A DNA stretch of 64,000 nt from NCBI GenBank assembly GCA_035544955.1, contig DASZZN010000029.1:62001-126000 (forward strand). The letters are read 5' to 3'. Positions 55,113 to 63,999 of this stretch are shown piece by piece (positions within the stretch are counted from its first letter, which is position 1; the number at the start of each line of letters is the position of its first letter). The position numbers and the translations under genes are program-made. The notes beneath the pieces are model-generated. The model was not told the DNA's origin, ran no database searches, and saw only the letters and a program-made list of their open reading frames with translations. Origin of the DNA: Candidatus Dormiibacterota bacterium. Lineage in GTDB: Bacteria > Chloroflexota > Dormibacteria > CF-121.

Positions 55113-55871
55113 ATGTGCTACACAGACGAGGCCAGACCTCCGCTCCCACCGATCATGGGTGGCTTAACCGACGAAGGCGACCTGGTGCTGACCGCCGCCG
55201 ATGGCAATCGCTTCAACGCCTATGCGGCCCGAGCCGCGACACCCGCCGGGGCCGGCGTCGTCGTCGTCCCCGATCCGCGCGGTGTGCACCCGTTTTACAA
55301 AGACCTGGTGCGCCGCTTCGCGCAGGCTGGCGTCGATGCGGTCGCTATCGATTACCTCGGCCGGACCGCCGGCATGTCCGATCGAGGGGACGATTTCGAC
55401 TATCGCGCCCACATCGGCCAGACGAAGCCCGAAACGATCGCCGCCGACGTGGCCGCCGGCATCGACTATTTGCGCTCGAAGGCCGGGGGTTCGGTCGAGT
55501 CGGTGTTCACGGTCGGCTTTTGTTTTGGCGGCGCCCAGTCGTGGCGACAATCCGCGGCGCAGCCCGGACTTGCGGGTGCGATCGGCTTCTACGGGATCCC
55601 GTCCCGTGCCCGCGATGCCATCCCGCAAATGCGCGCGCCACTCTTGCTGCTCCTTGCCGGCAACGACCAGGCCACCACCCAGGAGGATTTCGCCCAGTTC
55701 GACCGAGAGCTCACCGATGCCGGCGTTCCTCACCAGATGGTGGTCTACGAGGGCGCGCCGCATTCGTTCTTCGACCGCAGCTTCGAACAGCACAAGGATG
55801 CCTCGGCAGACGCTTGGCGCAAGGTGCTGGCCTTCATCAAGGAGCACACACGACAACCGGCGCGGGCGTAG
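55113..55871 (+). CDS. Dienelactone hydrolase family protein
   Basis: A 252-residue alpha/beta hydrolase. The nucleophile is cysteine in GFCFGG (about residue 137 from this start). The DLH-type Arg/Glu region, the acid in LLLAGNDQ and His in YEGAPHSFFDR complete the triad. Carboxymethylenebutenolidase is the typified activity, but the family is broad. I prefer the ATG at 55113, seven bases after CACAAT; an ATG at 55104 would add three residues. It overlaps or abuts an F420-type oxidoreductase gene. Confidence 0.85.
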   Translation: MCYTDEARPPLPPIMGGLTDEGDLVLTAADGNRFNAYAARAATPAGAGVVVVPDPRGVHPFYKDLVRRFAQAGVDAVAIDYLGRTAGMSDRGDDFDYRAHIGQTKPETIAADVAAGIDYLRSKAGGSVESVFTVGFCFGGAQSWRQSAAQPGLAGAIGFYGIPSRARDAIPQMRAPLLLLLAGNDQATTQEDFAQFDRELTDAGVPHQMVVYEGAPHSFFDRSFEQHKDASADAWRKVLAFIKEHTRQPARA

Positions 55872-55903
55872 ACGTCGGCCGCGCCGGCGCCTGGCTTGGC
55901 TCG

Positions 55904-56746
55904 ATGGCGTTCCTGCGGGCGCCTGACCTACGACGCGCCGTGGCCGAGGTCGAAGAGATGGGTTTCGGCGCCATCTGGGTCGGCGAATCCTTCGCCCGTG
56001 AGGCCTTTGCGGCCTCGGCCATCATCCTCGCGGCGACCAGCCGAATCAAGGTTGCGACCGGCATCGCCAACATTTGGGCGCGCGACCCGACCGCCATGAT
56101 GAATGGCGCCCGGGCGCTGGCTGAAGCCTGGCCGAATCGATTCGTGCTGGGTATCGGGGTCAGCCACGCTGGGCTCGTAACCGATCGCGGCCATCACTAC
56201 CAACGGCCCTTGACGGCGATGCGGGCCAATCTCGACAAGATGGAGCAGGCCGCATACCGAGCGCCAGAACCAAATTCGCCCGTACCCATCGTGCTGGGCG
56301 CCCTGGGACCGAAAATGCTGCAGCTCGCGGGTGAGCGAACCGCCGGAGCGCATCCGTATTTCGTTCCGGTCGAGCACACGGGCCAGGCGCGCGGAATCCT
56401 CGGGCCGGACCCGTTGCTGGCTCCCGAACAGGCCGTCGTCTTCGCCAAAACCCGCGAGGCGGCCCGACCGACGGGTGACATCTATATGCGCACCTACCTG
56501 CTGCTTCCCAACTACCGCAACAACCTGGTTCGGTTGGGCTGGTCCGACGACGAGCTGACCCCGCCCGGCAGCGACCGGCTCTTCGACGCGATGGTCGCAT
56601 GGGGCGACGACGAGGAAATCGCCCGCAAACTGCGGCGGCACCGCGACGCCGGCGCCGACCACGTCGCGTTGAGCGTCCTCATGCCGACGGTTAACCGCGC
56701 TCCCACCGCGGATCTTCGGCGTCTTGCACCCTTGCTTCTCTCCTGA
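55904..56746 (+). CDS. LLM-class F420-type oxidoreductase
   Basis: At least 280 residues of a luciferase-like TIM barrel: EEMGFGAIWVGESFARE, IKVATGIANIWARDP, ALAEAWPNRFVLGIGVSHAG and VPIVLGALGPKMLQLAGERTAGAHPYFV, typical of a F420-using subgroup. The start is not settled. The ATG at 55904 cuts off the first strand (VGRAGAWLG), which precedes it in frame. An upstream TTG at 55814 would retain it by overlapping the hydrolase gene by 58 bases. The substrate is unknown. It is co-transcribed with the dienelactone hydrolase. Confidence 0.78.
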   Translation: MAFLRAPDLRRAVAEVEEMGFGAIWVGESFAREAFAASAIILAATSRIKVATGIANIWARDPTAMMNGARALAEAWPNRFVLGIGVSHAGLVTDRGHHYQRPLTAMRANLDKMEQAAYRAPEPNSPVPIVLGALGPKMLQLAGERTAGAHPYFVPVEHTGQARGILGPDPLLAPEQAVVFAKTREAARPTGDIYMRTYLLLPNYRNNLVRLGWSDDELTPPGSDRLFDAMVAWGDDEEIARKLRRHRDAGADHVALSVLMPTVNRAPTADLRRLAPLLLS

Positions 56747-56802
56747 CGAGGGGCCGTGATAGACTCGGGGCCTCCAAATTTCGATCGGGAGGTGAGGTCT
56801 AA

Positions 56803-56862
56803 GTGGCTGCGATCCCTGTGCGTCGCGCCTGCGTGGCGCCCACCTTCCCGGGGCTGCTCTAG
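56803..56862 (+). CDS. Possible 19-residue leader peptide upstream of rsgA
   Basis: A GTG at 56803 follows GGGAGGTGAGG (56788-56798) and reads MAAIPVRRACVAPTFPGLL before a TAG at 56860-56862. It sits 76 bases before the rsgA start. Inside it GCGCC-TGCGT-GGCGC can form a hairpin. It may be a translated leader that controls rsgA. No homologue can be checked here, so confidence is low. Confidence 0.3.
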   Translation: MAAIPVRRACVAPTFPGLL

Positions 56863-56938
56863 CCAAACCCGCGAATAGCCTCCCCGGCGAAGGGCTGACG
56901 CCGTTTGCCGTTACCCACACATTAGGGAGGTTCTCAGC

Positions 56939-58006
56939 TTGAATTCAGACGACCGCGCCGAGCTGGACGAGCTCGGCTGGAACGAACGATTCGCGTCGGC
57001 ATTCGATGTCCTCGATGACGAGGGCATTGAGCCTGGGCGGCTGGCGGCCGATTACGGCACCAAATTCCTCGTGCAACTCGCCGGGTCCGCGCCGCTGGCC
57101 ACGCTGGGGAGCGCACTCCGCGAGGCCCGCCTGGTCGCGGTTGGCGATTGGGTGGCTCTTCGAAACACACCCGACGCGGCCGAGATTCGTGCCGTGCTGC
57201 CGCGGCAGTCCGCGATCACCCGGGAGGCGCCCGGCTCAGAGACGGCCGCGCAGGTCATCGCCGCGAATGTGGACCTGGTCTTCATCGCCACCTCCGCGGA
57301 CACCGATTTCAACCTGCGCCGCATCGAGCGGCTCTTGACCGTCGCCTACCAGAGCGGGGCGGCGCCGGTGATCGTGCTGACCAAGGTCGATATCAACAAC
57401 CCTGACCCGTTCGAAGCGGAGCTCGAAACGATCGCGGCCGGAGTGCCCGTGGTCGCCGTCAGCGGGCTGACCGGCGCGGGGATCGAGGCCGTCCGCCTGT
57501 ATCTGTCGCGAGGAAAGACGGCGGTGCTGGTGGGCTCGTCCGGCGTCGGCAAATCCACCCTGATCAACCGCCTGCTCGGCGAGGAGGTGCTGCGCACCGC
57601 CGATGTGCACAAAAGCGGCCAGGGGCGCCACACGACCAGTCATCGTCAACTACTGAAGGTGCCGGGCGGTGGCCTCGTCATCGACACGCCCGGCTTGCGA
57701 GAGATCCAGCTTTGGGCCGGGGCGGAGGCCCTCGCCGAGGTCTTCCTCGACATCGAGGAGCTGGCACTCCGCTGCCGGTTCACCGATTGCCGGCACGAGA
57801 CCGAACCGGACTGTGCCGTTCTCGCGGCGCTGGAGGGAGGCACGCTCGACGCGAGCCGCTTTCGAAGTTACCGCAAGCTGCAGCGTGAGCTCCGCGCGAT
57901 CGAGGTCAAGGCCGACGTGCGCTTACAGATCGAGGAGCGCCGGAAGTGGAAGCTGATCCACAAGAGCGTGAAACAGCACATGCAGGTCAAGCGCCGCTGG
58001 GACTAG
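56939..58006 (+). CDS. rsgA: Ribosome small subunit-dependent GTPase RsgA
   Basis: A 355-residue circularly permuted GTPase for late 30S assembly. An OB fold occupies about 35-95. The G motifs run in permuted order: TKVD (148-151), SG (175-176), GSSGVGKST (199-207), then DTPG. A C-terminal zinc site has CRFTDCRHETEPDC. The start is TTG at 56939 with GGGAGG eight bases upstream. A 192-base leader with a small ORF precedes it. It converges with the LigD polymerase gene, overlapping by four bases. Confidence 0.95.
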   Translation: MNSDDRAELDELGWNERFASAFDVLDDEGIEPGRLAADYGTKFLVQLAGSAPLATLGSALREARLVAVGDWVALRNTPDAAEIRAVLPRQSAITREAPGSETAAQVIAANVDLVFIATSADTDFNLRRIERLLTVAYQSGAAPVIVLTKVDINNPDPFEAELETIAAGVPVVAVSGLTGAGIEAVRLYLSRGKTAVLVGSSGVGKSTLINRLLGEEVLRTADVHKSGQGRHTTSHRQLLKVPGGGLVIDTPGLREIQLWAGAEALAEVFLDIEELALRCRFTDCRHETEPDCAVLAALEGGTLDASRFRSYRKLQRELRAIEVKADVRLQIEERRKWKLIHKSVKQHMQVKRRWD

Positions 58007-59385
58007 TTCTTTCGTTTGGGACGCTCGAGCTGTCCGGAGCGATCGGGACCCGCGTAGCCGGCCCAGGGGTCATAGTCCACCTCGAGCGCTTCCTGTGGCG
58101 GCCGCTCGGACTCGGGGACGTTGCGCAGGTTGATCCGGATGCGCGTCCAGGTCGTGTTCCGCCCCCGCATCGAGTCAACCATGACGTCGGAGGGCGCGAG
58201 ATGCGACCAGATTTCGCCGTGGCGCGCGCGCCAGCGCTGCAGCCCGGCGCGTGCTTCGGCCTCCGAGGCCGCGCGGGCGATCTCGATCAGCGGCATCGTC
58301 GTGCGGCGACGGCCGGTAGGGCCCACGGTTTTGCCGGGGGCCGGTGGCGGGACCTCGCCCTTATGAGTTTTCGGCCGATCCTCACGCCGGCGTCTGGACA
58401 GCTGGACACGCGCGGGCTCGCCCTCCTGCTTGGCGAAGTGCGGCGGCCAGGGCGCGTCGCCGAAGCCGGCTGCCTCGTGCCGCGCGGCGAGCTCGAGTAA
58501 TGCCTCGAGCGACCCGACCGCTTCGTCGATGCCGTTCGAGGGATCGCCCAAGTCCGTAAACCGCCGCGGAACGGTCGCCAGCGTAAAGGCCTCGGGCTCG
58601 CAGGTGGGCACCTCGTCCCACCTCAATGGCGTGGACACGCGCGCGTCGGCCAGCGGGCGGACGGAGTAGGCGGAGGCGACGGTCCGGTCCTTGGCGTTCT
58701 GGTTGTAATCGAGGAACACGCCATGGCGTTCTTCTTTCCACCAGCGGCTGGTGGCGATCTTGGGGGCGCGCCGCTCGACCTCGCGCGCCAGCGCCACCGC
58801 CGCGCGGCGAACCTCGGGAAAAGTCCAGCGCGGCTCGATCCGGCAATAGATGTGGATGCCTCGCGACCCTGATGTTTTGGGCCAGCCGACGAGCCCGAAA
58901 TCCTTGAGCACGTCGCGCGTCACCATCGCCACGTCGCGAATCTGGGCCCACGGCACGCCGGGCACCGGATCCAGGTCGACCCTCAGTTCGTCGGGGTGAT
59001 CGAGGTCGCCGGCACGGACCGGGTGCGGATTGAGGTCGATGCATCCCAGGTTGATGATCCAGGCGAGCTGGGCGGCGTCGCGTACCACGATCTCTTCCGC
59101 CGTTCGGCCGGACGGAAACGAGAGCTCCACGGTCTCGATCCACTCGGGACGCGATGTCGGAGCGCGTTTCTGAAAGAAGGCCTCCCCCCCGGCCCCGTTG
59201 ACGAACCGCTTGAGGGCCATGGGGCGGCCGCCAACGCCGCGAAGCGCCCCTTCGGCGACCGCCATGTAATAGCGAACGAGGTCGAGCTTCGTGTGACCCG
59301 TCTTCGGGAAGAAGATCTTGTCCGGATTGCTGATCGTGACCTCACGCCCGGCGACTTCGAGGATCTCTTCCTTCGGCGCTGACAT
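58003..59385 (-). CDS. LigD-type DNA polymerase/primase
   Basis: A 460-residue archaeo-eukaryotic primase-like polymerase of the LigD POL family used in NHEJ end filling. It starts with the family pattern VTISNPDKIFFPKTGHTKLDLVRYY. The metal Asp pair is Asp137/Asp139 in RVDLDPVPG. The nucleotide-binding TSGSRGIHIY is at 171-180. Residues from about 310 are an extension rich in Arg with an RRRTTMPLIEIARA motif. There is no ligase or nuclease domain and no Ku gene nearby. The partner ligase, if any, is elsewhere. Confidence 0.88.
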   Translation of the reverse strand: MSAPKEEILEVAGREVTISNPDKIFFPKTGHTKLDLVRYYMAVAEGALRGVGGRPMALKRFVNGAGGEAFFQKRAPTSRPEWIETVELSFPSGRTAEEIVVRDAAQLAWIINLGCIDLNPHPVRAGDLDHPDELRVDLDPVPGVPWAQIRDVAMVTRDVLKDFGLVGWPKTSGSRGIHIYCRIEPRWTFPEVRRAAVALAREVERRAPKIATSRWWKEERHGVFLDYNQNAKDRTVASAYSVRPLADARVSTPLRWDEVPTCEPEAFTLATVPRRFTDLGDPSNGIDEAVGSLEALLELAARHEAAGFGDAPWPPHFAKQEGEPARVQLSRRRREDRPKTHKGEVPPPAPGKTVGPTGRRRTTMPLIEIARAASEAEARAGLQRWRARHGEIWSHLAPSDVMVDSMRGRNTTWTRIRINLRNVPESERPPQEALEVDYDPWAGYAGPDRSGQLERPKRKN

Positions 59386-59394
59386 ACGGTCAGC

Positions 59395-60204
59395 CTACAC
59401 AGGCCGCCGCCTCGGAAGGACGCCGCCGGCATCGCCGCGCCGCCAGAGCCAGATGAACGGGACCAGCCCGATAACCGACACGACGGCAACGCCCCAAATG
59501 CTGGTGAACGAGTCGAACGCGCCGTGGAGCGCGGACACGAAGAGGTAGGTTCCAAGGATTGCCCAGGTGAGGCGCAGCCCGCCGCGACGGGCGGCGGCGA
59601 AGATCGCGCCGCCAAGGATCGCCGACCACATTCCATGGCCAAACGGCGCCAGCACGCCGCGAACCAGTTCGGTGAAGATCACCGAGTTCAGGGACAGGAT
59701 CAGCTGATTCCCCTGGACGACGAAGAGCGAGGCGAGTGCGTAGCCACTACTTTCGAGTGCGGCGAAACCAAAGCCAACAGTCGCCCCGAGGACCATGCCG
59801 TCACGGATATGAAACCGGCTGATGCCGAGGGCCACGACCACGATGAACACGCCTTTGACGAACTCCTCGATCAAGCCGACCTCGAACGCGCCGATGAGGC
59901 CAACCTTGACCAGCCAGTATTCGAGCAAGGATGCGCCAAGCACACCCATGGTGCCCCCGATGAGGAAGGCGGTGACGATCCGTCGAGGCGAAAGGGCTGG
60001 ACTCGGATCGTGATCCAGGTACCAGACGACCGCGGTGATGGGCACCAGAAAGCTGCCGAGGAGGACGATCGTGGGAAGCAAAATGATGTTGTGGGTCGCG
60101 CGACCGACGGCGACGGTCGCGCCCCAGAGCAGGAGCCCCACCACGAAGACCGCCCACCATGGTGGTGCCCAACGCTCAGCGCTTTCTTCTGCTTGGATGC
60201 TCAT
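59395..60204 (-). CDS. PrsW-like membrane metalloprotease family
   Basis: A 269-residue integral membrane protein with eight or so helices. The PrsW/CAAX-like signatures are visible: LIEEFVKG (Glu113-Glu114 in the EExxK motif), GFGFAALESSGY, and HGMWSAILGGAIF plus a later HGAFD. PrsW cleaves anti-sigma factors in Bacillus; here the target is unknown, though the window encodes two membrane anti-sigma candidates. The ATG at 60204 has AGGA eight to nine bases upstream. It sits 9 bases after the LigD-type gene start, facing the same way. Confidence 0.85.
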   Translation of the reverse strand: MSIQAEESAERWAPPWWAVFVVGLLLWGATVAVGRATHNIILLPTIVLLGSFLVPITAVVWYLDHDPSPALSPRRIVTAFLIGGTMGVLGASLLEYWLVKVGLIGAFEVGLIEEFVKGVFIVVVALGISRFHIRDGMVLGATVGFGFAALESSGYALASLFVVQGNQLILSLNSVIFTELVRGVLAPFGHGMWSAILGGAIFAAARRGGLRLTWAILGTYLFVSALHGAFDSFTSIWGVAVVSVIGLVPFIWLWRRGDAGGVLPRRRPV

Positions 60205-60214
60205 GGCTCTTCCT

Positions 60215-60601
60215 TCACGCACCCGGCGCGGGTGACGCCTCCAGCCAGCGCGTCTCGCCGACGTTAACCACAATATGAGCCATCGGGCCGCTCCAGCCTG
60301 CCCCGTGCCAGTGCTCCTCGCGTGGCCCGGTTACGACCGCGTCGCCAACCCCGATCTGCTGGGCGGCCGTTCCTCGGGCCTGCACCCAGCCTTCCCCCTC
60401 GATGACGTAGATGAGTTGGCCACCCTCGTGCGAGTGCCAGTAGTTGCGGACGCCGGGATCGAATCGCACAACGTTGGCCGAGGTTGGCAGCGCTGGGCGC
60501 GGAGGCGGCAGCAGGTCGCGTGCACCCGCCGTACCCGTGAAGTGGCCAGCATCCAACGGCTTCAGGTCACCTAGCATCTGAGCTCGCGGCGTAATATTCA
60601 T
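60215..60601 (-). CDS. Cupin-domain protein
   Basis: A 128-residue single-domain cupin. Motif 1 is VRNYWHSHEGGQLIYVIEGEGWVQ with metal His residues and motif 2 includes GDAVVTGPREEHWHGAG. It is like small cupins related to carboxymuconolactone decarboxylase and quercetinase-type proteins; the substrate is unknown. It is followed after 10 bases by the PrsW-like gene in the same direction. Confidence 0.85.
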   Translation of the reverse strand: MNITPRAQMLGDLKPLDAGHFTGTAGARDLLPPPRPALPTSANVVRFDPGVRNYWHSHEGGQLIYVIEGEGWVQARGTAAQQIGVGDAVVTGPREEHWHGAGWSGPMAHIVVNVGETRWLEASPAPGA

Positions 60602-60666
60602 GCTTCAACGCTAGCGGGATCCACCGTCGGCGTGCCGAGGCGAACGATGCCGTCCGGCAAGCTGCG

Positions 60667-60672
60667 ATATGA
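60667..60672 (+). promoter_or_regulatory. -10-like TATGAT before the acyl-CoA synthetase
   Basis: TATGAT in GCGATATGATCGTC, 26 bases before the ATG at 60699. No convincing -35. The leader GAGGGAATGGCGGA holds a GAGGGA that could serve as a Shine-Dalgarno. Confidence 0.35.
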
Positions 60673-60698
60673 TCGTCGCGACCTGAGGGAATGGCGGA

Positions 60699-62279
60699 AT
60701 GATCCACAGAGGTCCCGCTGTCAATATCCCGGATAGCCCCCTCGTTCCGTTCGTCCTGCACCGGGCACACGACCTGAGCACCAAACCGGCACTGATCGAC
60801 GGCCTGACCGGACGCGAACTCACGTACGGCGCTCTTGAGGACGGCGTCAAGCGGGTTGCCTCCGCGTTGCGGCGGCGCGGCTTCAAGAAGGGCGAGGTGT
60901 TCGCGATCTTCAGCCCGAACCTGATCGAGTACCCAATCGCATTCTTCGCCGTGGCCTCGTTGGGCGGTGCTGTCACGACCGTCAACTCCCTGTATACCGC
61001 GCGCGAGCTGGGCGATCAGCTCAAGAGCTCCGGTGCCCGCTTCCTGCTGACCGTGCCGGCCTTCATGGATCGGGCGAAAGAAGCGGTCAAGGACTTGGCC
61101 ATCGAGGAGATCTTTGTCTTCGGCACCGCCGACGGGGCGACGCCATTCAGCGAGCTGCTGGCGCAGCCGGCCGACGACTTCACCGTCGAGATCAACCCGG
61201 CCGAAGACCTGGTCGCGCTTCCCTACTCGAGCGGCACGACCGGCGTCGCCAAGGGCGTCATGCTGACGCACCGCAACCTGGTGGCCAATGTCACCCAGTC
61301 CCAACAATGCTTTCACCTGCGCGAAGGCGAGCGGGTGCTGGGTGTCATGCCCTTCTACCACATCTATGGGATGACCGTGATCATGAACCTGGCCCTTTAC
61401 GCGGGAGCCACGGTCGTCACCATGCCGCGCTTCGAGCTCGAGGCCTTCCTGCGGGTCCTCCAGGACCATCGCGTTTCGCGCGCGTACATCGCGCCGCCGA
61501 TCGTGGTGGCGCTTGCCAAGCATCCCATGGTCGACCAGTTCGACCTCTCATCCGTGACGACCGTGTTCTCCGGCGCCGCGCCGCTCGACGAGGCGCTGGC
61601 CGCAGCTTGCGGCCGGCGTCTGAACTGCAAGGTCAACCAGGGCTACGGCATGACCGAAGCCAGCCCGGTCACCCACGCGGTGAGGCACGACGTGGAGTGG
61701 ACAAAGGTCGGTTCCATCGGACCCGTGATTCCGGGCACCGAATGCCAGGTGGTCGACATCACGACTGGCGCGGCGCTCGGTCCCGGCGCGGACGGTGAGA
61801 TCTGGATCCGGGGACCGCAGGTCATGAAGGGCTATCTGAACAATCGTGCCGCCACCGAGCAGATCCTCGACCGGGACGGCTGGCTGCACACGGGCGACAT
61901 CGGCCATGCCGACCAGGACGGCGACTTCTACATCGTCGACCGCCTGAAGGAACTGATCAAGTACAAGGGCTACCAGGTCCCACCGGCTGAGCTGGAGGCC
62001 ATCCTGCTGACGCACCCGGCGGTCTCCGACGCGGCCGTGATTCCCAGCCCGAATGAAGAGGCGGGTGAGGTGCCAAAGGCCTTCGTCGTGCTCAAGAGCC
62101 AGATCACGCCGGAAGCCCTGATGGCGTATGTCGCCGACCGGGTCGCGCCGTACAAGAAAATCCGGCTGGTCGAGATGATCGACGAGATCCCCAAGTCGGC
62201 CTCTGGGAAGATCCTCCGCCGCAAGCTCGTCGAACGGGAGCGCGCGAGAGCGACGGCCGACTCAGCGAAACCGGGCTGA
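60699..62279 (+). CDS. Acyl-CoA synthetase (4-coumarate-CoA ligase-like)
   Basis: A 526-residue ANL-superfamily adenylating enzyme. Motif A5 is LPYSSGTTGVAKGVMLTHRN. It has the HIYGMTV loop, GYGMTEASPVTHA (A5/A8), GWLHTGDIG and the C-terminal DRLKELIKYKGYQVPPAELE hinge. The catalytic lysine is in PKSASGKILRRKL. It should activate fatty or aromatic acids with ATP and CoA; the exact acid is not known. It converges with the MoaD-like gene, with no overlap. Confidence 0.93.
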   Translation: MIHRGPAVNIPDSPLVPFVLHRAHDLSTKPALIDGLTGRELTYGALEDGVKRVASALRRRGFKKGEVFAIFSPNLIEYPIAFFAVASLGGAVTTVNSLYTARELGDQLKSSGARFLLTVPAFMDRAKEAVKDLAIEEIFVFGTADGATPFSELLAQPADDFTVEINPAEDLVALPYSSGTTGVAKGVMLTHRNLVANVTQSQQCFHLREGERVLGVMPFYHIYGMTVIMNLALYAGATVVTMPRFELEAFLRVLQDHRVSRAYIAPPIVVALAKHPMVDQFDLSSVTTVFSGAAPLDEALAAACGRRLNCKVNQGYGMTEASPVTHAVRHDVEWTKVGSIGPVIPGTECQVVDITTGAALGPGADGEIWIRGPQVMKGYLNNRAATEQILDRDGWLHTGDIGHADQDGDFYIVDRLKELIKYKGYQVPPAELEAILLTHPAVSDAAVIPSPNEEAGEVPKAFVVLKSQITPEALMAYVADRVAPYKKIRLVEMIDEIPKSASGKILRRKLVERERARATADSAKPG

Positions 62280-62280
62280 G

Positions 62281-62577
62281 TTAGCCGCCGGCCATCGCCC
62301 CGACGATCAGAAACGGCTCATTGCCGGTTGCCACCGCCTCCGGCAGGGGGCGGTCGGGCGGGTCGAGCGAGAGATCCTGCTCGCAGGCGAAGAACCGCAC
62401 CAGCGCTCGGCGCTGTTGCGTGGTCTGGTCGCGGATCGTCCCGCGCAGCACGGGGTAGCGCGATTCCAGGGCATCGAGGACGGATTTGGGCGTCGCCTCG
62501 CCCGGGACCTCGAGCTCCACCTCACCCTTGACCTGGGCGAGATTCCGCAGGTGAGGCGGCAGCACGACGCGAATCAC
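62281..62577 (-). CDS. MoaD/ThiS ubiquitin-like sulfur-carrier protein
   Basis: A 98-residue beta-grasp protein ending in GAMAGG, the Gly-Gly tail that is adenylated and thiocarboxylated in MoaD/ThiS. It has the [13 protein letters not shown] strand, the [22 protein letters not shown] loop-helix and the [11 protein letters not shown] end. The start is a GTG at 62577 that overlaps by four bases the stop of a beta-propeller gene (GTGA). No activating MoeB/ThiF gene or molybdopterin gene is beside it. The partner and product are therefore unknown. Confidence 0.85.
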   Translation of the reverse strand: MIRVVLPPHLRNLAQVKGEVELEVPGEATPKSVLDALESRYPVLRGTIRDQTTQQRRALVRFFACEQDLSLDPPDRPLPEAVATGNEPFLIVGAMAGG

Positions 62578-63689
62578 TTCAGCGTTTGGACCTCGACCGA
62601 TAAGACGGCGGGAAGATCACGCACGATGGGTTGCCAGCTGTCGCCGGCGTCCGCGGACGCATAGACCTGCCCACCGGTGGTGCCGAAGTACACGCCGCTC
62701 GAGTCGAGCGAGTCGACCGCCATCGCATCGCGCAACACGTTGACATAGCAATTGCTCTGCGGCAGGCCGTTCGTCAGCGCCTCCCACTCATTCCCGCCCG
62801 TCCGGCTCCGATAGACCCGCAATTTACCGTCGGGCGGAACGTGCTCGGAGTCGCTCTTGATCGGCACCACGTAGATCGTCTCGGGCTCGTGCGCGTGCAC
62901 GTCGATCGGGAAGCCGAAGTCGCTCGGTAGGTTCCCGCTGACCTCGCGCCATGAGTCGCCGGCGTCGTCAGTGCGCAGCACATCCCAGTGCTTCTGCATG
63001 AAGAGCACGTTCGGGCGCGACGGGTGCATCGCGATGCGGTGCACGCAATGGCCGACCTCGGCGTTCGGGTCGGGGATGCCTTGCGACGTCAGACCCCGGT
63101 TGATCGGCCGCCAGCTCTTGCCGGCATCGTCACTGCGGAATGCGCCGGCCGCCGAGATCGCGACGAAGATTCGGTCCGCATTCTTGGGATCGAGGATGAT
63201 CGTGTGGAGACACATGCCCCCGGCGCCCGGCATCCACTTAGGCGCGGTGGTGTGCTGGCGTAGGGCGGGGAGCTCGTGCCAGTTCTGGCCGCCGTCGGTC
63301 GAGCGGAAGAGGGCGGCATCTTCGGCGCCGGCATAGACCGTGTCCGGATCGGTGAGCGACGGCTCGAGGTGCCAGATTCGCTTGAACTCGAAGGGACGCG
63401 ACGTTCCGTCGTACCACAGATGGGTGCCGGGTTCGCCGTCGTAAGCGAATTTGCCCTCCATCGCCTGCCAGGTCTTCCCGCCGTCGTTCGAGCGCTGGAT
63501 CACTTGCCCGAACCAGCCGGTATTCTGCGACGCATACAGCCGGTTCGGATCGGCCGGCGATCCCTTGACGTGGTAGACCTCCCAGCCGGTGAAGTGCGGG
63601 CCGCTGATATCCCACTGCCTGCGCTTCGCGTCCGATGTCATGACGAACGCGCCCTTGTGCGTGCCGACCAGTACCCGAACCCCGCTCAT
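62574..63689 (-). CDS. BNR/sialidase-like beta-propeller protein
   Basis: A 371-residue protein with repeated Asp-box blades: [41 protein letters not shown] and [11 protein letters not shown]. The N terminus reads [11 protein letters not shown], as in YVTN/BNR propellers, without a signal peptide. Catalytic sialidase residues are not evident; this is probably a binding or scaffold propeller. The ATG at 63689 has AGGAGG five bases upstream, which rejects a longer in-frame reading. It is translationally coupled to the MoaD-like gene, an uncommon partnership. Confidence 0.82.
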   Translation of the reverse strand: MSGVRVLVGTHKGAFVMTSDAKRRQWDISGPHFTGWEVYHVKGSPADPNRLYASQNTGWFGQVIQRSNDGGKTWQAMEGKFAYDGEPGTHLWYDGTSRPFEFKRIWHLEPSLTDPDTVYAGAEDAALFRSTDGGQNWHELPALRQHTTAPKWMPGAGGMCLHTIILDPKNADRIFVAISAAGAFRSDDAGKSWRPINRGLTSQGIPDPNAEVGHCVHRIAMHPSRPNVLFMQKHWDVLRTDDAGDSWREVSGNLPSDFGFPIDVHAHEPETIYVVPIKSDSEHVPPDGKLRVYRSRTGGNEWEALTNGLPQSNCYVNVLRDAMAVDSLDSSGVYFGTTGGQVYASADAGDSWQPIVRDLPAVLSVEVQTLK

Positions 63690-63762
63690 CCCGTCCTCCT
63701 GTTGCGCTGCTAAACCACGCCACCCCTGAAAGCCGGCTGATGCCGACGCCACCCACGATAAC

Positions 63763-63999
63763 TTATGCGGCTGACGGGAGCCTGTCCGAACGGCGGTTCT
63801 CTGGCTGCAGCCGGTGAGCGAGATAGTGCCCAGCGGCAATGCATGGAACCTCGATCACTCGGTACGTGACCGCTGAGACCAGCAGGGTCGCACCCAGCGC
63901 CAACAGCCAGATCTGCCAGATGGCCACGTGACCGTAGAGAACATGCGCGAGCGTGAGTAGGACCACAAAGTGATAGAGGTAGAAGCTGTAGGCGCCTTT
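63763..63999 (-). CDS. Acyltransferase family 3 protein (C-terminal part)
   Basis: The reading frame enters from the right edge of the window. Seen from the edge it begins [15 protein letters not shown] and has two hydrophobic helices, ending [20 protein letters not shown] plus a polar tail. This is the C-terminal pattern of OafA/YrhL-type membrane O-acyltransferases (SFYLYHF; RVIEVP). Such enzymes acylate sugars of envelope polymers. The 5' part is outside the window. Confidence 0.75.
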   Translation of the reverse strand, partial: KGAYSFYLYHFVVLLTLAHVLYGHVAIWQIWLLALGATLLVSAVTYRVIEVPCIAAGHYLAHRLQPENRRSDRLPSAA

